Positions 56,001-64,000 of a DNA stretch of 64,000 bases are shown here, one piece after another (within the stretch, counting starts at the first letter, position 1; every line of letters starts with the position of its first letter). The DNA comes from Siderastrea siderea (Eukaryota; Cnidaria; Anthozoa; Scleractinia; Rhizangiidae). The translations under genes were made by a program, and so were the position numbers. Under the pieces are notes generated by a model that saw nothing but the letters and a program-made list of their open reading frames with translations, searched no databases and was not told the DNA's origin. The stretch lies in contig OZ034975.1 in assembly GCA_964030785.1 (NCBI GenBank), positions 36,333,369-36,397,368 of the forward strand. The letters run 5' to 3'.

Positions 56001-59000
56001 ATATGCAACTATAAACTTACTTATTGTAGTGATTCAAATGTAGCTTTTCAAACAGATAATACTGAAAGAAAGGTTCACAACGCTGAAAAAGAAGCATTGA
56101 CTTAAGCTCTTTTAAAGTACGTACTGAGTGTGAGCTCAGTTAATATAGGTTATATACATTCCATGGCCTTATATCACTAAGGAAAGCAATGCAAGAAACT
56201 GTAATGCTTGAGTATCACTCACCACGCACGATAACACCAACTTGGGAAAATTCTACCTCGAAAGGGTACGATCCAGGTTTATAGAATACTTGGAGACTGT
56301 ATACGTACTCCTCCTTCTTATTAACGTCTAACAACACCAACTCTGAATTAAGCTTCGGTAGATAATGCTTGTTGAAATCAGTGCCCTTGGGGAAACCAAA
56401 TGCCGTGTTTCCTTCCCTACTTGCAATTTGGGTTCGCGACGTTTCACCTGGTCTCTGTCTAAAAAAGACCACGAGCACAAGGCTGTCGTTTGACCCAAGA
56501 TTAAAAGACCAGATAAGAGGAACATTTTTGTTGCTTACTCCATCCTCCACCACGACTGTAGGATTGTCAGGTTTCTTTGTCCATGTAAAACCCTCTGAAA
56601 ACCCACGAGAAAAAAAAAACTATGCTTTAGTTTACATGAAAGTTTTTAAGCCACCAATAATGTTCTGGGTTCTTCGTAGGTCAGAAGAAATCTTCTCAAC
56701 TGGATAATGGATTCCTTAAGAATTACTGACCTTTAGAGATGTTATGATTGCGGCTGCTAATTTGAGTGCGTGATTATTACCGTTGAAGGAAAAGCTCATT
56801 GACGTTTTCGTATTAAGCTTCCTGCCAACTGCACTCAAGTGCAAGAGTCCTCATGCGACTCCAAAAAGTCGGTTCACATTCTCAGCTTATGACAGCCGTA
56901 AGTCTGTTATGGCACATTGCTTTGGTTACTACAGTTCATTCAGCCTCTGCCCGGAAATGAGCTCAAACATAATCAAACCTTTTCCTGTTGAACAGAAACT
57001 TGCCTTAAGACAAAATTCAGGCACTCGTTCCAAGAATAAGGTGATCCTGCGAAACTTCGAATAGCGATCACCTGCCTTCTTTGATTTCACCCTATACCTG
57101 TGTTTTTAGAATGATATTTTGATCGTGTTCTGCTTTGAATGTTCGCCATTTTCATCAGAATTTCATTTGGTTTGGTCCTTCGTTTGACTTTGACGTAAGG
57201 ACCAGTTTTTCGCCCTGCGTTCAAAACTTGTGTGTTACTTTTGTAAACAAAGATAATTATACACGACTAACGTGTCTTGCAGTTGTATATACACCGCTCT
57301 TTCGTATTTATTGTCCGCTGAAAAATAAGTGCAACTTTCAACAGATTAGACAGGAAAAGAAAGAGTGGGTTTGCCTTATTGTAATGTGGGTAAGAATGTT
57401 TTGCACGTGGAATGACAAACGAAAAGAAAAGAAGCAGATTAGAGGGGATCTAATGGCGCTAATCAGGCCATCTAACCATCAACTTGGAAAGTTAACTCCC
57501 AAAGAGAAAAAGTGTCACATACCTACACCAGGAGATAACGTCAGTGGAAACAAAATACCGCAGACCGTATATGCTGGTAGTGAGTTTAAGAAATGCATCT
57601 CAGTTATCCTTCTTAAACAGCCAGTCACAAAAATTTGTCAGGAGACACATTAATTAAAAAATGTGCTCTAGCGAATATGTTGATTGAGTAATACAGTCAT
57701 TGTACCTTCTGTTATGATTTCTATGATTGCTGATGTTAAAGGATATTCGGAGACACGGAAAATTCAATGCCACGTCACCAACTGAAACGGATTTAGCTTT
57801 AAAAAAAATAATGAGATCCACTTTTTAAGAATACAAACTTTAAATATAAATACACTGAATTTTAGATAATTTTCGTTAGAGAGAGATAACGTTCAGAGTT
57901 AACCAAAACAAATTTATAGCAAAATTACTGATTTTGGCATGTGACTCAATTCATTTAGTTACTCAGTCAATGAAGAAATTGAAAAATCAAACAGTAGATA
58001 TCACAAATGAGGCAGTTAACAAAAAAATTTTAAAACGTTTCCCTGAAAATAGAAACAAATTAATCACGTTAACCAATATAAGTTTTTAATGTCGGTGACC
58101 TTTACATTAACGTTTATAGAACCAGCAAAAATATCTTACAAAATGGCCGCTTGTCATAACTTTCCATGTGATTAGAATGAAGCATTCAAGCGGTGCACCA
58201 AAGGTGATTGTTTTGTCCCCTAATTAAGTAATCACTGAATCTTTGCTTTATTCCTGATGTTCTTACGCGTGAAGAACTAAATACATTTTACGTATCAATT
58301 ATTTAGTAGTTCCTTTCACAACCAAGTGTGCCTTCTCAAACTGCTGACTATAGAGATAAAAAATGAATTTCATAATCTGGCAGCCATGAGCTGTCTTGGA
58401 TATGTGCTCTCGGCCGTGTATGTTACAAACTGTACTAGTAGATCTTCTTCCCATGTTAAAGGGTGGAAAGTAAGCTCTTACTGTTTCCATACAATACAAA
58501 GTTTCTCTTGTTCAGTGTAAAGACATTCTCAACAGGAACCCGTCATGTACGCTCCTATTTTTCGGATAATCCAAGGATTTTCTGCATGATAAAATAATTA
58601 TCCACCATATATTGTTCCTACATGGAAGATACATGTTTTCCCATTTAATATATTATTTATTCCATTTTAAAAGTGTAGTATTTTATAAACATTTTAGAAT
58701 ATATTTGATGGCAGAAGTTCGGTTTTTTTTTCTTTAAGAGTATCTTTAGATCAATAATCCATATGTACTTATGTCTGTGTCCCCATTTCGTGAATTACTT
58801 GTGATTTGCTAGAAGTTTTGACACTTAAATAAAGTTGATGATAATGATGGACAAAACAGCGCTACTCGCTTCGTTAGCAGTGAACTCATCTATGATGTAT
58901 GACTCCATCATCTGAAGCAATCAGTGTTAAAATAGCACACCCTTTTGTGACGATGAAAAACAAACAAGCACTCCTGACTTTAGCTAATAATAGCAAGATA

Positions 59001-60956
59001 TTATTTGTGTTTTATTTACACGTCTTTTCATGTAGCAAAGCCAGGTTAGCCTCATTTGAAACTAGAATGTTACAATGTACAGGGTGTCCCAAAAGTTCAT
59101 TCCTCTTATTTCATGCGCCATAGCTTCTGATTGAAACTTTATTTTTACATGAAATTTCTAAAAGATGTTTATTACTCTATCGAGTTGATGAGTCAGAAGT
59201 TCAATACCCGGCATGCCCCGGAGAGTGGGATATTTTTCCAGGCTTGTTTGAGTCGTCTTTTCAGATCCTTCAGGGTCTTAGGAGTTGGGTCTTTGTAGAC
59301 AACTCCGTCCATTATGCTCCAAAGATTCTCCATAGGGTTCATATCTGGTGAATTCGGAGGCCGGATTGTTTTCTCTATAAAATTTGGCAGGTTTCTTTTG
59401 TACTATGCTCCATTCACATTTTTACGGCGAAGTTCGATGAAACACTCACCCTCGTTGTTGATATATTACTTGCGCTTGCAGTACCACCTCCGACCCCTTC
59501 ACGCATAACTTATTATCACATTTTTGCAGAAAGTGACGTCTAAGAGGCTTGGAGGTTGCGTAGGGGGTTGGTAATGGCCGCAACAAATTGTTCACTTGCG
59601 AAGTAAAGTTGTTGTGCGATAAGTTGCAGGAAACTGTTACCCGCAATTCAGAATTAAACGGTTTCACGTTGCGATGAAGAAAGGAAATTTATAATAATTT
59701 ACCATACGAGAAGACACAAAAATTGTAAGTATATGTAGCGATAAGCAAGAGGTAATAATAGAGTATAAAATTCTTATGGTTGAAATAATAACCTTACAAA
59801 GAGATAGTTTGAGGAAGATCGATAATTTTAGGAGTTATATGCATTTTTTAAGCAAAGTGAACAAATGAATTAAAAAAAGTAGCAAGACTAAGGCGAACAG
59901 ATTCGTTTCTTATCATGCACGACTTCGGATTATGCTGCTGGGACTGCGGTAACTCGATCAAGTAAGCTGTGAAAACATATTCCTCGTTGTTGTCAACATT
60001 TTTCAATGTTAATATTGCTGGACGCTCCGCGTTGTACTCGTCTACAAACTATAAAAACTGTGAACCCAGAAGCAGCCTTTCTCGAGGCAAATTGTGTTGA
60101 TTTGGTTTCACCAGGTCTCTGCCATTCAAGACCCATTTGAAATTTGCGTGTTATCGCGGTTGAAATATCTTAGCCTTCTTTCGATTGGAAGTTGCAATAA
60201 TGCTCTTATTTTCGGTGCAAGGAATGCAGCCTAGCCTGAGGAGTCAATTAAAGGCTTAAACATTTGCGTCCTCTACACTACAGCAAGCCACTAAACTTAA
60301 ACCGTTAATTCATTAAAAGACACACAAGCGCGATGTGCATTGAGTGATTTCACGTTGCGATCGACAAACACATGGAGAGAGAAAAGAAGGAAATTTTAAG
60401 TAGACTTGCTGATAAGCAAGTGTTAAATAGATTAAAGTGTACGCTTCTAGCCTTGAAATGGCAACCTTGAAGATGGGTAGTATTAGGTCGAGCTGAGGAA
60501 CATTAAACAACCCATTACACAATTTGATGTCCATGGGCAAGGGAACAAATTTAAAGTACTTGAAAGACTAAGGCGAAAATATTCGTTTCTTACCATTTAC
60601 GACAACAGCCACTCGGCCTGAAAGATCTAAAAACTGGTTGTTGACACTTTTGTACGATAACCTGATGGTGTAAATGTATTCCTCGCTGCTGCCAACAGTT
60701 TTCAATGTCAAGGTTGCTGGAATCTTAGCGTCATATTTGTTTACAAACTGATTGAAGACCGTAAACCCAAAGTTGTCGCCTCTCGATGCAATTAGGGTTG
60801 CGGGTCTATTTTTGCCAGGTTTCTGTCTTTCAAATTTGACGGTTCGAAAAGTTGCGCCTTCATGATTCCATGTCCACTCGAGTTTTACATCACTGTTATT
60901 AACTCCAAGAACCACGTTTATACGGTCTCCAGGCCATGAGACCCATTTGATAGCCT
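41170..60956 (-). CDS. Receptor tyrosine kinase gene C (20 exons, 5' end outside window)
   Basis: Exons, in transcription order: 60956-60594, 56594-56223, 55070-54708, 52270-52010, 51468-51202, 50789-50514, 49755-49726, 49566-49537, 48675-48559, 48194-48176, 47954-47915, 47739-47193, 45012-44902, 44463-44273, 43786-43664, 43334-43264, 43147-43107, 42411-42315, 41722-41623, 41235-41170. All junction phases are compatible and the summed coding length is 3,485 nt, about 1,160 residues. Predicted layout: three Ig-like modules, two I-set Ig, one FN3, stalk, one transmembrane helix, juxtamembrane region, tyrosine kinase, short tail. A type I surface receptor signalling by tyrosine phosphorylation; the ligand is unknown. 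The signal exon should lie to the right of 64 kb. Kinase text is nearest to the FGFR-like class by eye. Confidence 0.85.
42315..42411 (-). CDS. Gene C kinase C-lobe exon
   Basis: 97 nt: [20 protein letters not shown] and [13 protein letters not shown]. Same length and phases as the gene B exon 38607-38703. Confidence 0.9.
42747..43010. repeat. Compound GAAT/GAAG/GACT microsatellite
   Basis: Successive blocks of GAAT, GAAG, GAAT, GACT, GAAT and again GAAG, in an intron of gene C. The long minus-strand frames made of Ser/Ile/His/Phe are artefacts of this repeat. Confidence 0.95.
43107..43334 (-). CDS. Gene C kinase exons: P+1 loop and alpha-F
   Basis: Exon 43334-43264 encodes [20 protein letters not shown], where the usual APE motif reads AYE. 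Exon 43147-43107 encodes [13 protein letters not shown]. The second exon ends at a GC donor (G|GCAAGT) rather than GT; the GT alternatives would break the frame to the next exon. Confidence 0.8.
43664..43786 (-). CDS. Gene C kinase catalytic-loop exon
   Basis: 123 nt. Encodes [12 protein letters not shown] (catalytic Asp, tyrosine-kinase type AAR) and [10 protein letters not shown] (Mg-binding DFG), then the activation loop with DDIYTRQSR, where the Tyr is a probable autophosphorylation site. Confidence 0.9.
44273..45012 (-). CDS. Gene C kinase exons: alpha-C helix to alpha-E
   Basis: Exon 45012-44902 carries [20 protein letters not shown], with the alpha-C Glu that pairs with the catalytic Lys, and LVGC. 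Exon 44463-44273 carries the hinge [20 protein letters not shown], an insert ([15 protein letters not shown]) and the alpha-E helix ending CYLSTKK. Confidence 0.85.
45949..46512. repeat. 281-bp direct tandem duplication in gene C intron
   Basis: 45949-46229 and 46230-46512 are near-identical copies beginning TTTTTCTTTGTTTCGTTTTG. About 125 bp of the unit also appears inverted at 47036-47165 (AAGCGTCACCAACCGAGATT), so the source is probably an element with terminal inverted repeats whose left end was duplicated. Confidence 0.85.
47193..47739 (-). CDS. Gene C juxtamembrane repeats and kinase N-lobe exon
   Basis: 547 nt, about 183 residues. Residues 1-140 contain three copies of TYExP (Y25 YEKP, Y73 YETP, Y120 YEIP) about 47 residues apart, each followed by a Gly-rich turn and (I/M)PL. 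The kinase begins after [22 protein letters not shown] would be read: glycine loop GKGAFSEV (residues 152-159) and the ATP-binding Lys in VAAKML. Donor GTAGAA. Confidence 0.85.
47915..48194 (-). CDS. Gene C juxtamembrane micro-exon and CPKCGG exon
   Basis: A 19-nt exon (48194-48176, EILKSS) and a 40-nt exon (47954-47915) encoding [13 protein letters not shown]. Splice sites TTTCAG/GTAAG are good and the phases close. The CPKCGG turn looks like half of a zinc ribbon. Confidence 0.65.
48559..48675 (-). CDS. Gene C transmembrane exon
   Basis: 117 nt. Encodes a hydrophobic helix, [20 protein letters not shown], followed by the basic stop-transfer [14 protein letters not shown] donor. Confidence 0.85.
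49264..49440. repeat. Hairpin-forming inverted repeat in gene C intron
   Basis: TGCTTTGTTCTGTGATAAAG with flanks at 49281 pairs with CTTTATCACAGAACAAAGCG at 49405. The arms are about 80 bp with a 15-bp loop near 49350. Probably a small palindromic MITE. Confidence 0.7.
49537..49755 (-). CDS. Gene C stalk: two 30-nt micro-exons
   Basis: Exons 49755-49726 and 49566-49537 each encode ten residues, [10 protein letters not shown] and [10 protein letters not shown], with identical phase and similar sequence. Together they make a short hydrophilic stalk between FN3 and the membrane. Being 3n and phase-matched, either could be skipped without a frameshift. Confidence 0.7.
50132..50442. repeat. ATT and GATT microsatellites
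   Basis: (ATT)n at 50132-50166 and two blocks of (GATT)n at about 50327-50395 and 50416-50442, separated by CAGTTGATAGAT. Confidence 0.9.
50514..50789 (-). CDS. Gene C fibronectin type III exon
   Basis: 276 nt, phase 1-1. Begins [20 protein letters not shown] with [18 protein letters not shown], then [20 protein letters not shown]. The conserved Trp, the Leu/Asn turn and YTVLVYA strand are those of an FN3 domain, placed last before the membrane. Confidence 0.85.
51202..52270 (-). CDS. Gene C two I-set Ig domain exons
   Basis: Exon 52270-52010 encodes a classical Ig domain with [17 protein letters not shown] and [16 protein letters not shown] (paired Cys, Trp and the D.G.Y.C motif). Exon 51468-51202 encodes a second, [16 protein letters not shown] and [16 protein letters not shown]. 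Both are phase 1-1, so each is a unit that can be shuffled. They probably form the ligand-binding or dimer part nearer the membrane. Confidence 0.85.
52336..52568. mobile_element. Short piggyBac-type MITE in gene C intron
   Basis: CCCTATTCAGAC at the left and GTCTGATTAGGG at the right, flanked by TCAA and TTAA. Related in its first eight bases to the MITE at 8601. Interior contains GTGGATCCGCCATCTTGG and CGTCAG palindromic text. Confidence 0.55.
52569..54707. other. Intron of gene C
   Basis: No exon recognised. An (AT)22-like run lies at 52979-53023. Confidence 0.5.
54708..55070 (-). CDS. Gene C Ig-like module 3 exon
   Basis: 363 nt, phase 1-1. Starts [20 protein letters not shown], contains [18 protein letters not shown] and ends RIIVNG before GTAAG. 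Confidence 0.75.
55724..55841 (+). pseudogene. Inverted fragment of an Ig-like module exon
   Basis: On the plus strand, opposite to gene C, the text [20 protein letters not shown] matches the front of the Ig-like modules (KWT..P.NPTFVVEG.NN). No acceptor or full-length exon follows. It lies in the intron between modules 2 and 3, so it is an inverted, broken exon copy. Confidence 0.6.
56223..56594 (-). CDS. Gene C Ig-like module 2 exon
   Basis: 372 nt, phase 1-1. Starts [20 protein letters not shown], contains [19 protein letters not shown] and ends VGVIVRG. It belongs to the tandemly duplicated block with module 1. Confidence 0.75.
59079..59410 (-). pseudogene. Mariner/Tc1-type transposase C-terminal fragment
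   Basis: The end ACAGGGTGTCCCAAAAGTTC at 59079 is a typical mariner-type terminus. The minus strand encodes [20 protein letters not shown] and [19 protein letters not shown], the region around the third catalytic acidic residue and the C-terminus of the transposase. It begins where the duplicated block stops in this copy but not in the other. Confidence 0.7.
59950..60150 (-). pseudogene. Decayed Ig-like module exon
   Basis: Minus-strand text such as [20 protein letters not shown] and, in another frame, EEYVFTAY matches the modules, but frameshifts and stops interrupt it and splice sites are lost. Confidence 0.6.
60594..60956 (-). CDS. Gene C Ig-like module 1 exon
   Basis: 363 nt, phase 1-1. 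Starts [21 protein letters not shown] and ends RVAVVVNG at a GTAAG donor. The Cys residues of a normal Ig fold are absent; the tryptophan and the [11 protein letters not shown] strand are kept. Closest relatives in the window are the exons at 56223, 54708 and 7182. Confidence 0.75.
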
Positions 60957-63789
60957 CTGAAATCACACAAGAGCAAACAACATAACCCATTTGTTTGCTG
61001 TACGATAATGGAGTAACAGTATTCTTAGTTTTTATCATCAGCAGCAACTTTCTAAATGCAAACACAGTATACTAGGCCGAACTCGCCACGATCTTTGTAT
61101 TGGTCCAAAACGTGCCCTATATTAGACCAATAGTACAACATCATAGCGCATACTCTCAGCAAAATTTAGTCCATTACGGAAAAACTAGCTAGCAAATACG
61201 TACATTTTTATTAAAAAGGGCTTCATTATTCGTAACCATAGCAACCGTTTCATCAGTATCAAACTTATGTCAAAATGTGTCCAAGGGACATGCGTACAGC
61301 TTTCGCCCATCCGCTGCGTACATTCGTTATAAGCGCTCCTCTTCTGCGACTTTAATCATAACAATGTTATTACTGTTAAAGGAAATGAACTTGAAAATTC
61401 GTTTTTTTTTAAGGTTTCAGAAAGCTTATTGACGTTTCTCGTATTATGCTTCTTGTCAATTACACTTGAGTGCTAGAGCGCTTCAGAGACTCCGAAAAGT
61501 AGGGCCACATACTCAGGTTTTGAGAACCGGAAGTCTTGTGTTATGACACATTGCTTTAGCTACTAGAGTTCATTCAGCCTCTGCCCGGAAGTGAGCCGAA
61601 ACATGTGACCAACCGTTTTCCTGCTGATTCGAAACTTGCTTAGGGCCGACAAAATTCAAAGGCACTGGATATCAATAATAAAGTGATCCTGTGAAACTTC
61701 GAGTGACGATCCCTCTCCTTCTCTGATCTCACCGTAACTGTGTTTTCAGAATGATGTTTTGATCGTGTTCTGCTTTGAATGTCCGTCATTTTCATCAGAA
61801 TTTCATATTTGGTTTGGTCCTTTGTGTGACTTTGACGTAAACACAATTTTTTCGCCCTGTGTTTAAGACTTGTGTGCTATTGTGTTTTTTTTAAGACAAA
61901 AATGATTACTCGAATAACGTGTCTTCAGTGCAGTTGCAAATACCGCTTGTTCTAATTTATTGTCCTCTGAACATAAACAGGCACCTTTAATAACAGATTA
62001 GACGGGGTTGACTTATTGGATTTAGTGGGGTAAGAATGTTTTGCAACGTTTTATACAGTAATATGAATAACAAAGGAAAACAACAAAGGCAGGGGATCTA
62101 ATGGGGCTAATCAGGCCTTCTAACATCAACGTGGAAAGTTAATTCCCAAAGACAAAAAGTGCCACATACCTACACGGGGAGATAATGTCAGTGCAAACAA
62201 AATACCGCAGAGTGTAGATGCTGGTAGTGAGTTTAACAAATGCATCTCAGTTATCCTTCTTAAACAGCCAGTCACAAAAATTTGTCAGAAAACATAATAT
62301 TTCAAAAATGCGCTCCAGCGAATATGTTGATTGAGTAGTACAGTCATTGTACCGTCTGTTATGATTTCTATAGCTGCCGAGCTTAATAAATATTCGGGCA
62401 CACAGAAATTTCAATGCTACGTCACTAATTAACTGAAACGGATGTAGCTTAACAAAATCCACCCTATAAAAATGTAGACTTTAAGTATAAATACACTGAA
62501 TTTTAGATACTTTTCGTTAGAGAGCGATAACATTTAGAGTTAACCAAAACAAATTTATTGCAAAATCACTGATTGTAGTGTGTGACTTAATTCATTTAGT
62601 TACTCAGTCAATGAAGAAATTCAAAAATTAAACAGTAGATATCTCAAATGAGGCAGTTAAGAAACGCTTTCCCTTAAAATAGAACAAATTAATCACGTTA
62701 ACCAATATAAGTTTTTAAATGTCGGTGGCCTTAACATTACCGTTTATAGAACCAGCAAAAATATCTTACAAAATGACCGCTTGTCATAACTCGCTATGTG
62801 ATTAGAATGAAGCATGCAAGTGGTGCACCAAAGGTAATTGCTTTGACCCCTAATTCAGTAATCACTGAATCTTTGGTTTATTCCTGATGTTCGTACGCGT
62901 GACGAACGTAAATACATTTTATTTAGTAGTTCTTTTCACAACCACGTGTGCCTACTCAAGCTTTTGACTATACAGATAATGAAATAAACGTCATAATCTG
63001 GCAGCCATGAGCTGTCTTAATCTTGGATATGTGCTCTCAGCCGTATATGTTACAAATATGTACTAGTAGATAATCTGCTCATGTTAAAGGGTGGAAAGTA
63101 ATCTCTAACTGTTTCCTTACAATTCAAAGTTTCTCCTGTTCATTTTAAAGTCGTGTTCAACAGGAACCCGTCATGCACGCTTCTATTTTTATGGTAATCC
63201 AAGGATTTTTGTATGATAAAATAATTATTCACCATATATTGTTTATACATGGAAGATACATTTTTTCCCATTTAATATATTATTTATTCCATTTTAAAAG
63301 TGTAGTAGTTTATAAACATTTTAGAATAATATATTTAATGACATATGTCTTTTTAGAGTATCTTTCGACCAACAATCCATATGCACTTATTTCAGTGTTC
63401 CCAATTAGTGAATTACGTGTCGGTTTTCCTAGGAGGTTTGACACTTAAATAAAGTTGTTGATAATGATGATAATGAAGGACAAAACAGCGCTACTCGCCT
63501 CGTTAGCAGTGAACTTATCTATGACGAATGACTCCACCATCTGGAGCAACGTTAAAATAGCACACCCCTTTGTTACGATAGAAACAAACAAACACTCCTG
63601 ACTTTAGCTAATAATAGCAAGAAATTTCTATATTTATTTGTGTTTTACTTTCACGCCCTTTCATACGGCAAAGCCAGTTAGTCTCATTTGAACCTAGAAG
63701 TTACAATGTATTTGTTGATCTGGTTTCACTTACAAAATTGTTTGCAAGCAACACTTGATGCAATGTTGATGCAATGTAGGTTGGGATTT

Positions 63790-63890
63790 TAGATTACTCA
63801 GGAAGCTGTCTTTTAACAATTATGTCTCGAAAAGTTGAGCCTTCCACTTCCCACTCCCACTCTGGGTTTGCATTGGTGTTTTTAACTCAA
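63790..63890 (-). pseudogene. Decayed Ig-like module exon at window end
   Basis: Minus-strand text VKNTNANPEWEWEVEGSTFR matches the [13 protein letters not shown] part of module 1. It ends in a stop soon after. Probably the counterpart of 59950-60150 in the second duplicated block. Confidence 0.55.
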
Positions 63891-64000
63891 TTTTGAACTA
63901 AATTTATTTTCAGGCCGCACGGCCTATGAAACAGAAACTCATGATATGAGTTCCCCCGTTAAGAAAAAGTAAAAAGGCAGCATTTTCACCTTGCCGCGCA

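Larger units (their letters stand above)
56783..63718. repeat. Tandem segmental duplication carrying Ig exons
   Basis: Block 56783-59078 matches 61421-63718 in direct orientation over about 2.3 kb, with many small differences. Shared landmarks include CATTCAGCCTCTGCCCGGAA, AGGACAAAACAGCGCTACTC and GGCAGCCATGAGCTGTCTT. With the Ig exons at 56223 and 60594 and the decayed Ig exons at 59.9-60.15 and 63.79-63.89, the repeated unit is about 4.4-4.6 kb. Confidence 0.85.

Noticed and set aside
57135..57653. 172-codon plus-strand frame
   Set aside because: The duplicate block at about 61.8-62.3 kb breaks this frame with indels and stops, there is no domain signature, and it lies in an intron of gene C.

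Overview
The window looks like nuclear DNA of a cnidarian, most likely an anthozoan such as a stony coral. The evidence is spliced genes with GT-AG introns, a receptor tyrosine kinase (RTK) family with repeated Ig-like exons, BEL/Pao and Penelope-like retroelements, many small DNA-transposon derivatives, and a Maverick/Polinton (adintovirus-type) provirus. The organism call is inferred from gene content only.

Layout. 1-5.65 kb: a broken BEL/Pao retrotransposon (CCHC knuckles, protease, reverse transcriptase, integrase), split by a hAT-like insertion with a 5-bp target duplication. 7.18-7.72 kb (minus): signal-peptide exon plus one Ig-like exon of an RTK-family gene whose remaining exons are not visible. 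8.1-20.9 kb: nested repeats, namely a piggyBac-type MITE (TTAA), a composite inverted-repeat island holding LINE and Penelope fragments, a Tc1/mariner-type MITE, a 69-bp minisatellite and a foldback element whose arms end in tandem decamers.

21.0-34.9 kb: a degraded Maverick/adinto-like element, the centrepiece of the window. It is bounded by inverted copies of a 79-bp sequence that differ at one base. Leftward genes: truncated membrane protein, collagen-stalk fibre, packaging ATPase. Rightward genes: glutamate-rich virion protein, basic core protein, double-jelly-roll capsid protein, adenovirus-pX-like protein, adenain-like protease, small zinc protein, phospholipase A2-like protein. Leftward from the right end: a protein-primed DNA polymerase cut before its polymerase domain. 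Short TATA-like boxes sit just upstream of most starts. Nearly every gene carries one to three small frameshifts or stops. No integrase was recognised. Together the genes would have formed a virion-assembly module plus replication enzyme; as read here it is a fossil.

36.2-37.0 kb: a PIF/Harbinger-type MITE. 38.6-40.5 kb (plus): three exons encoding the C-terminal end of an RTK. 41.2-61.0 kb (minus): a second RTK in tail-to-tail orientation. Twenty exons with compatible phases encode about 1,160 residues: three Ig-like modules, two I-set Ig domains, one FN3, a stalk from two 30-nt exons, a transmembrane segment, a juxtamembrane region with three YxxP repeats, a complete kinase domain and a YVNL tail. 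Its signal exon is presumably beyond 64 kb. The 56-64 kb part is a tandem duplication of about 4.4-4.6 kb that multiplied the Ig exons, with a mariner-type fragment inserted in one copy.
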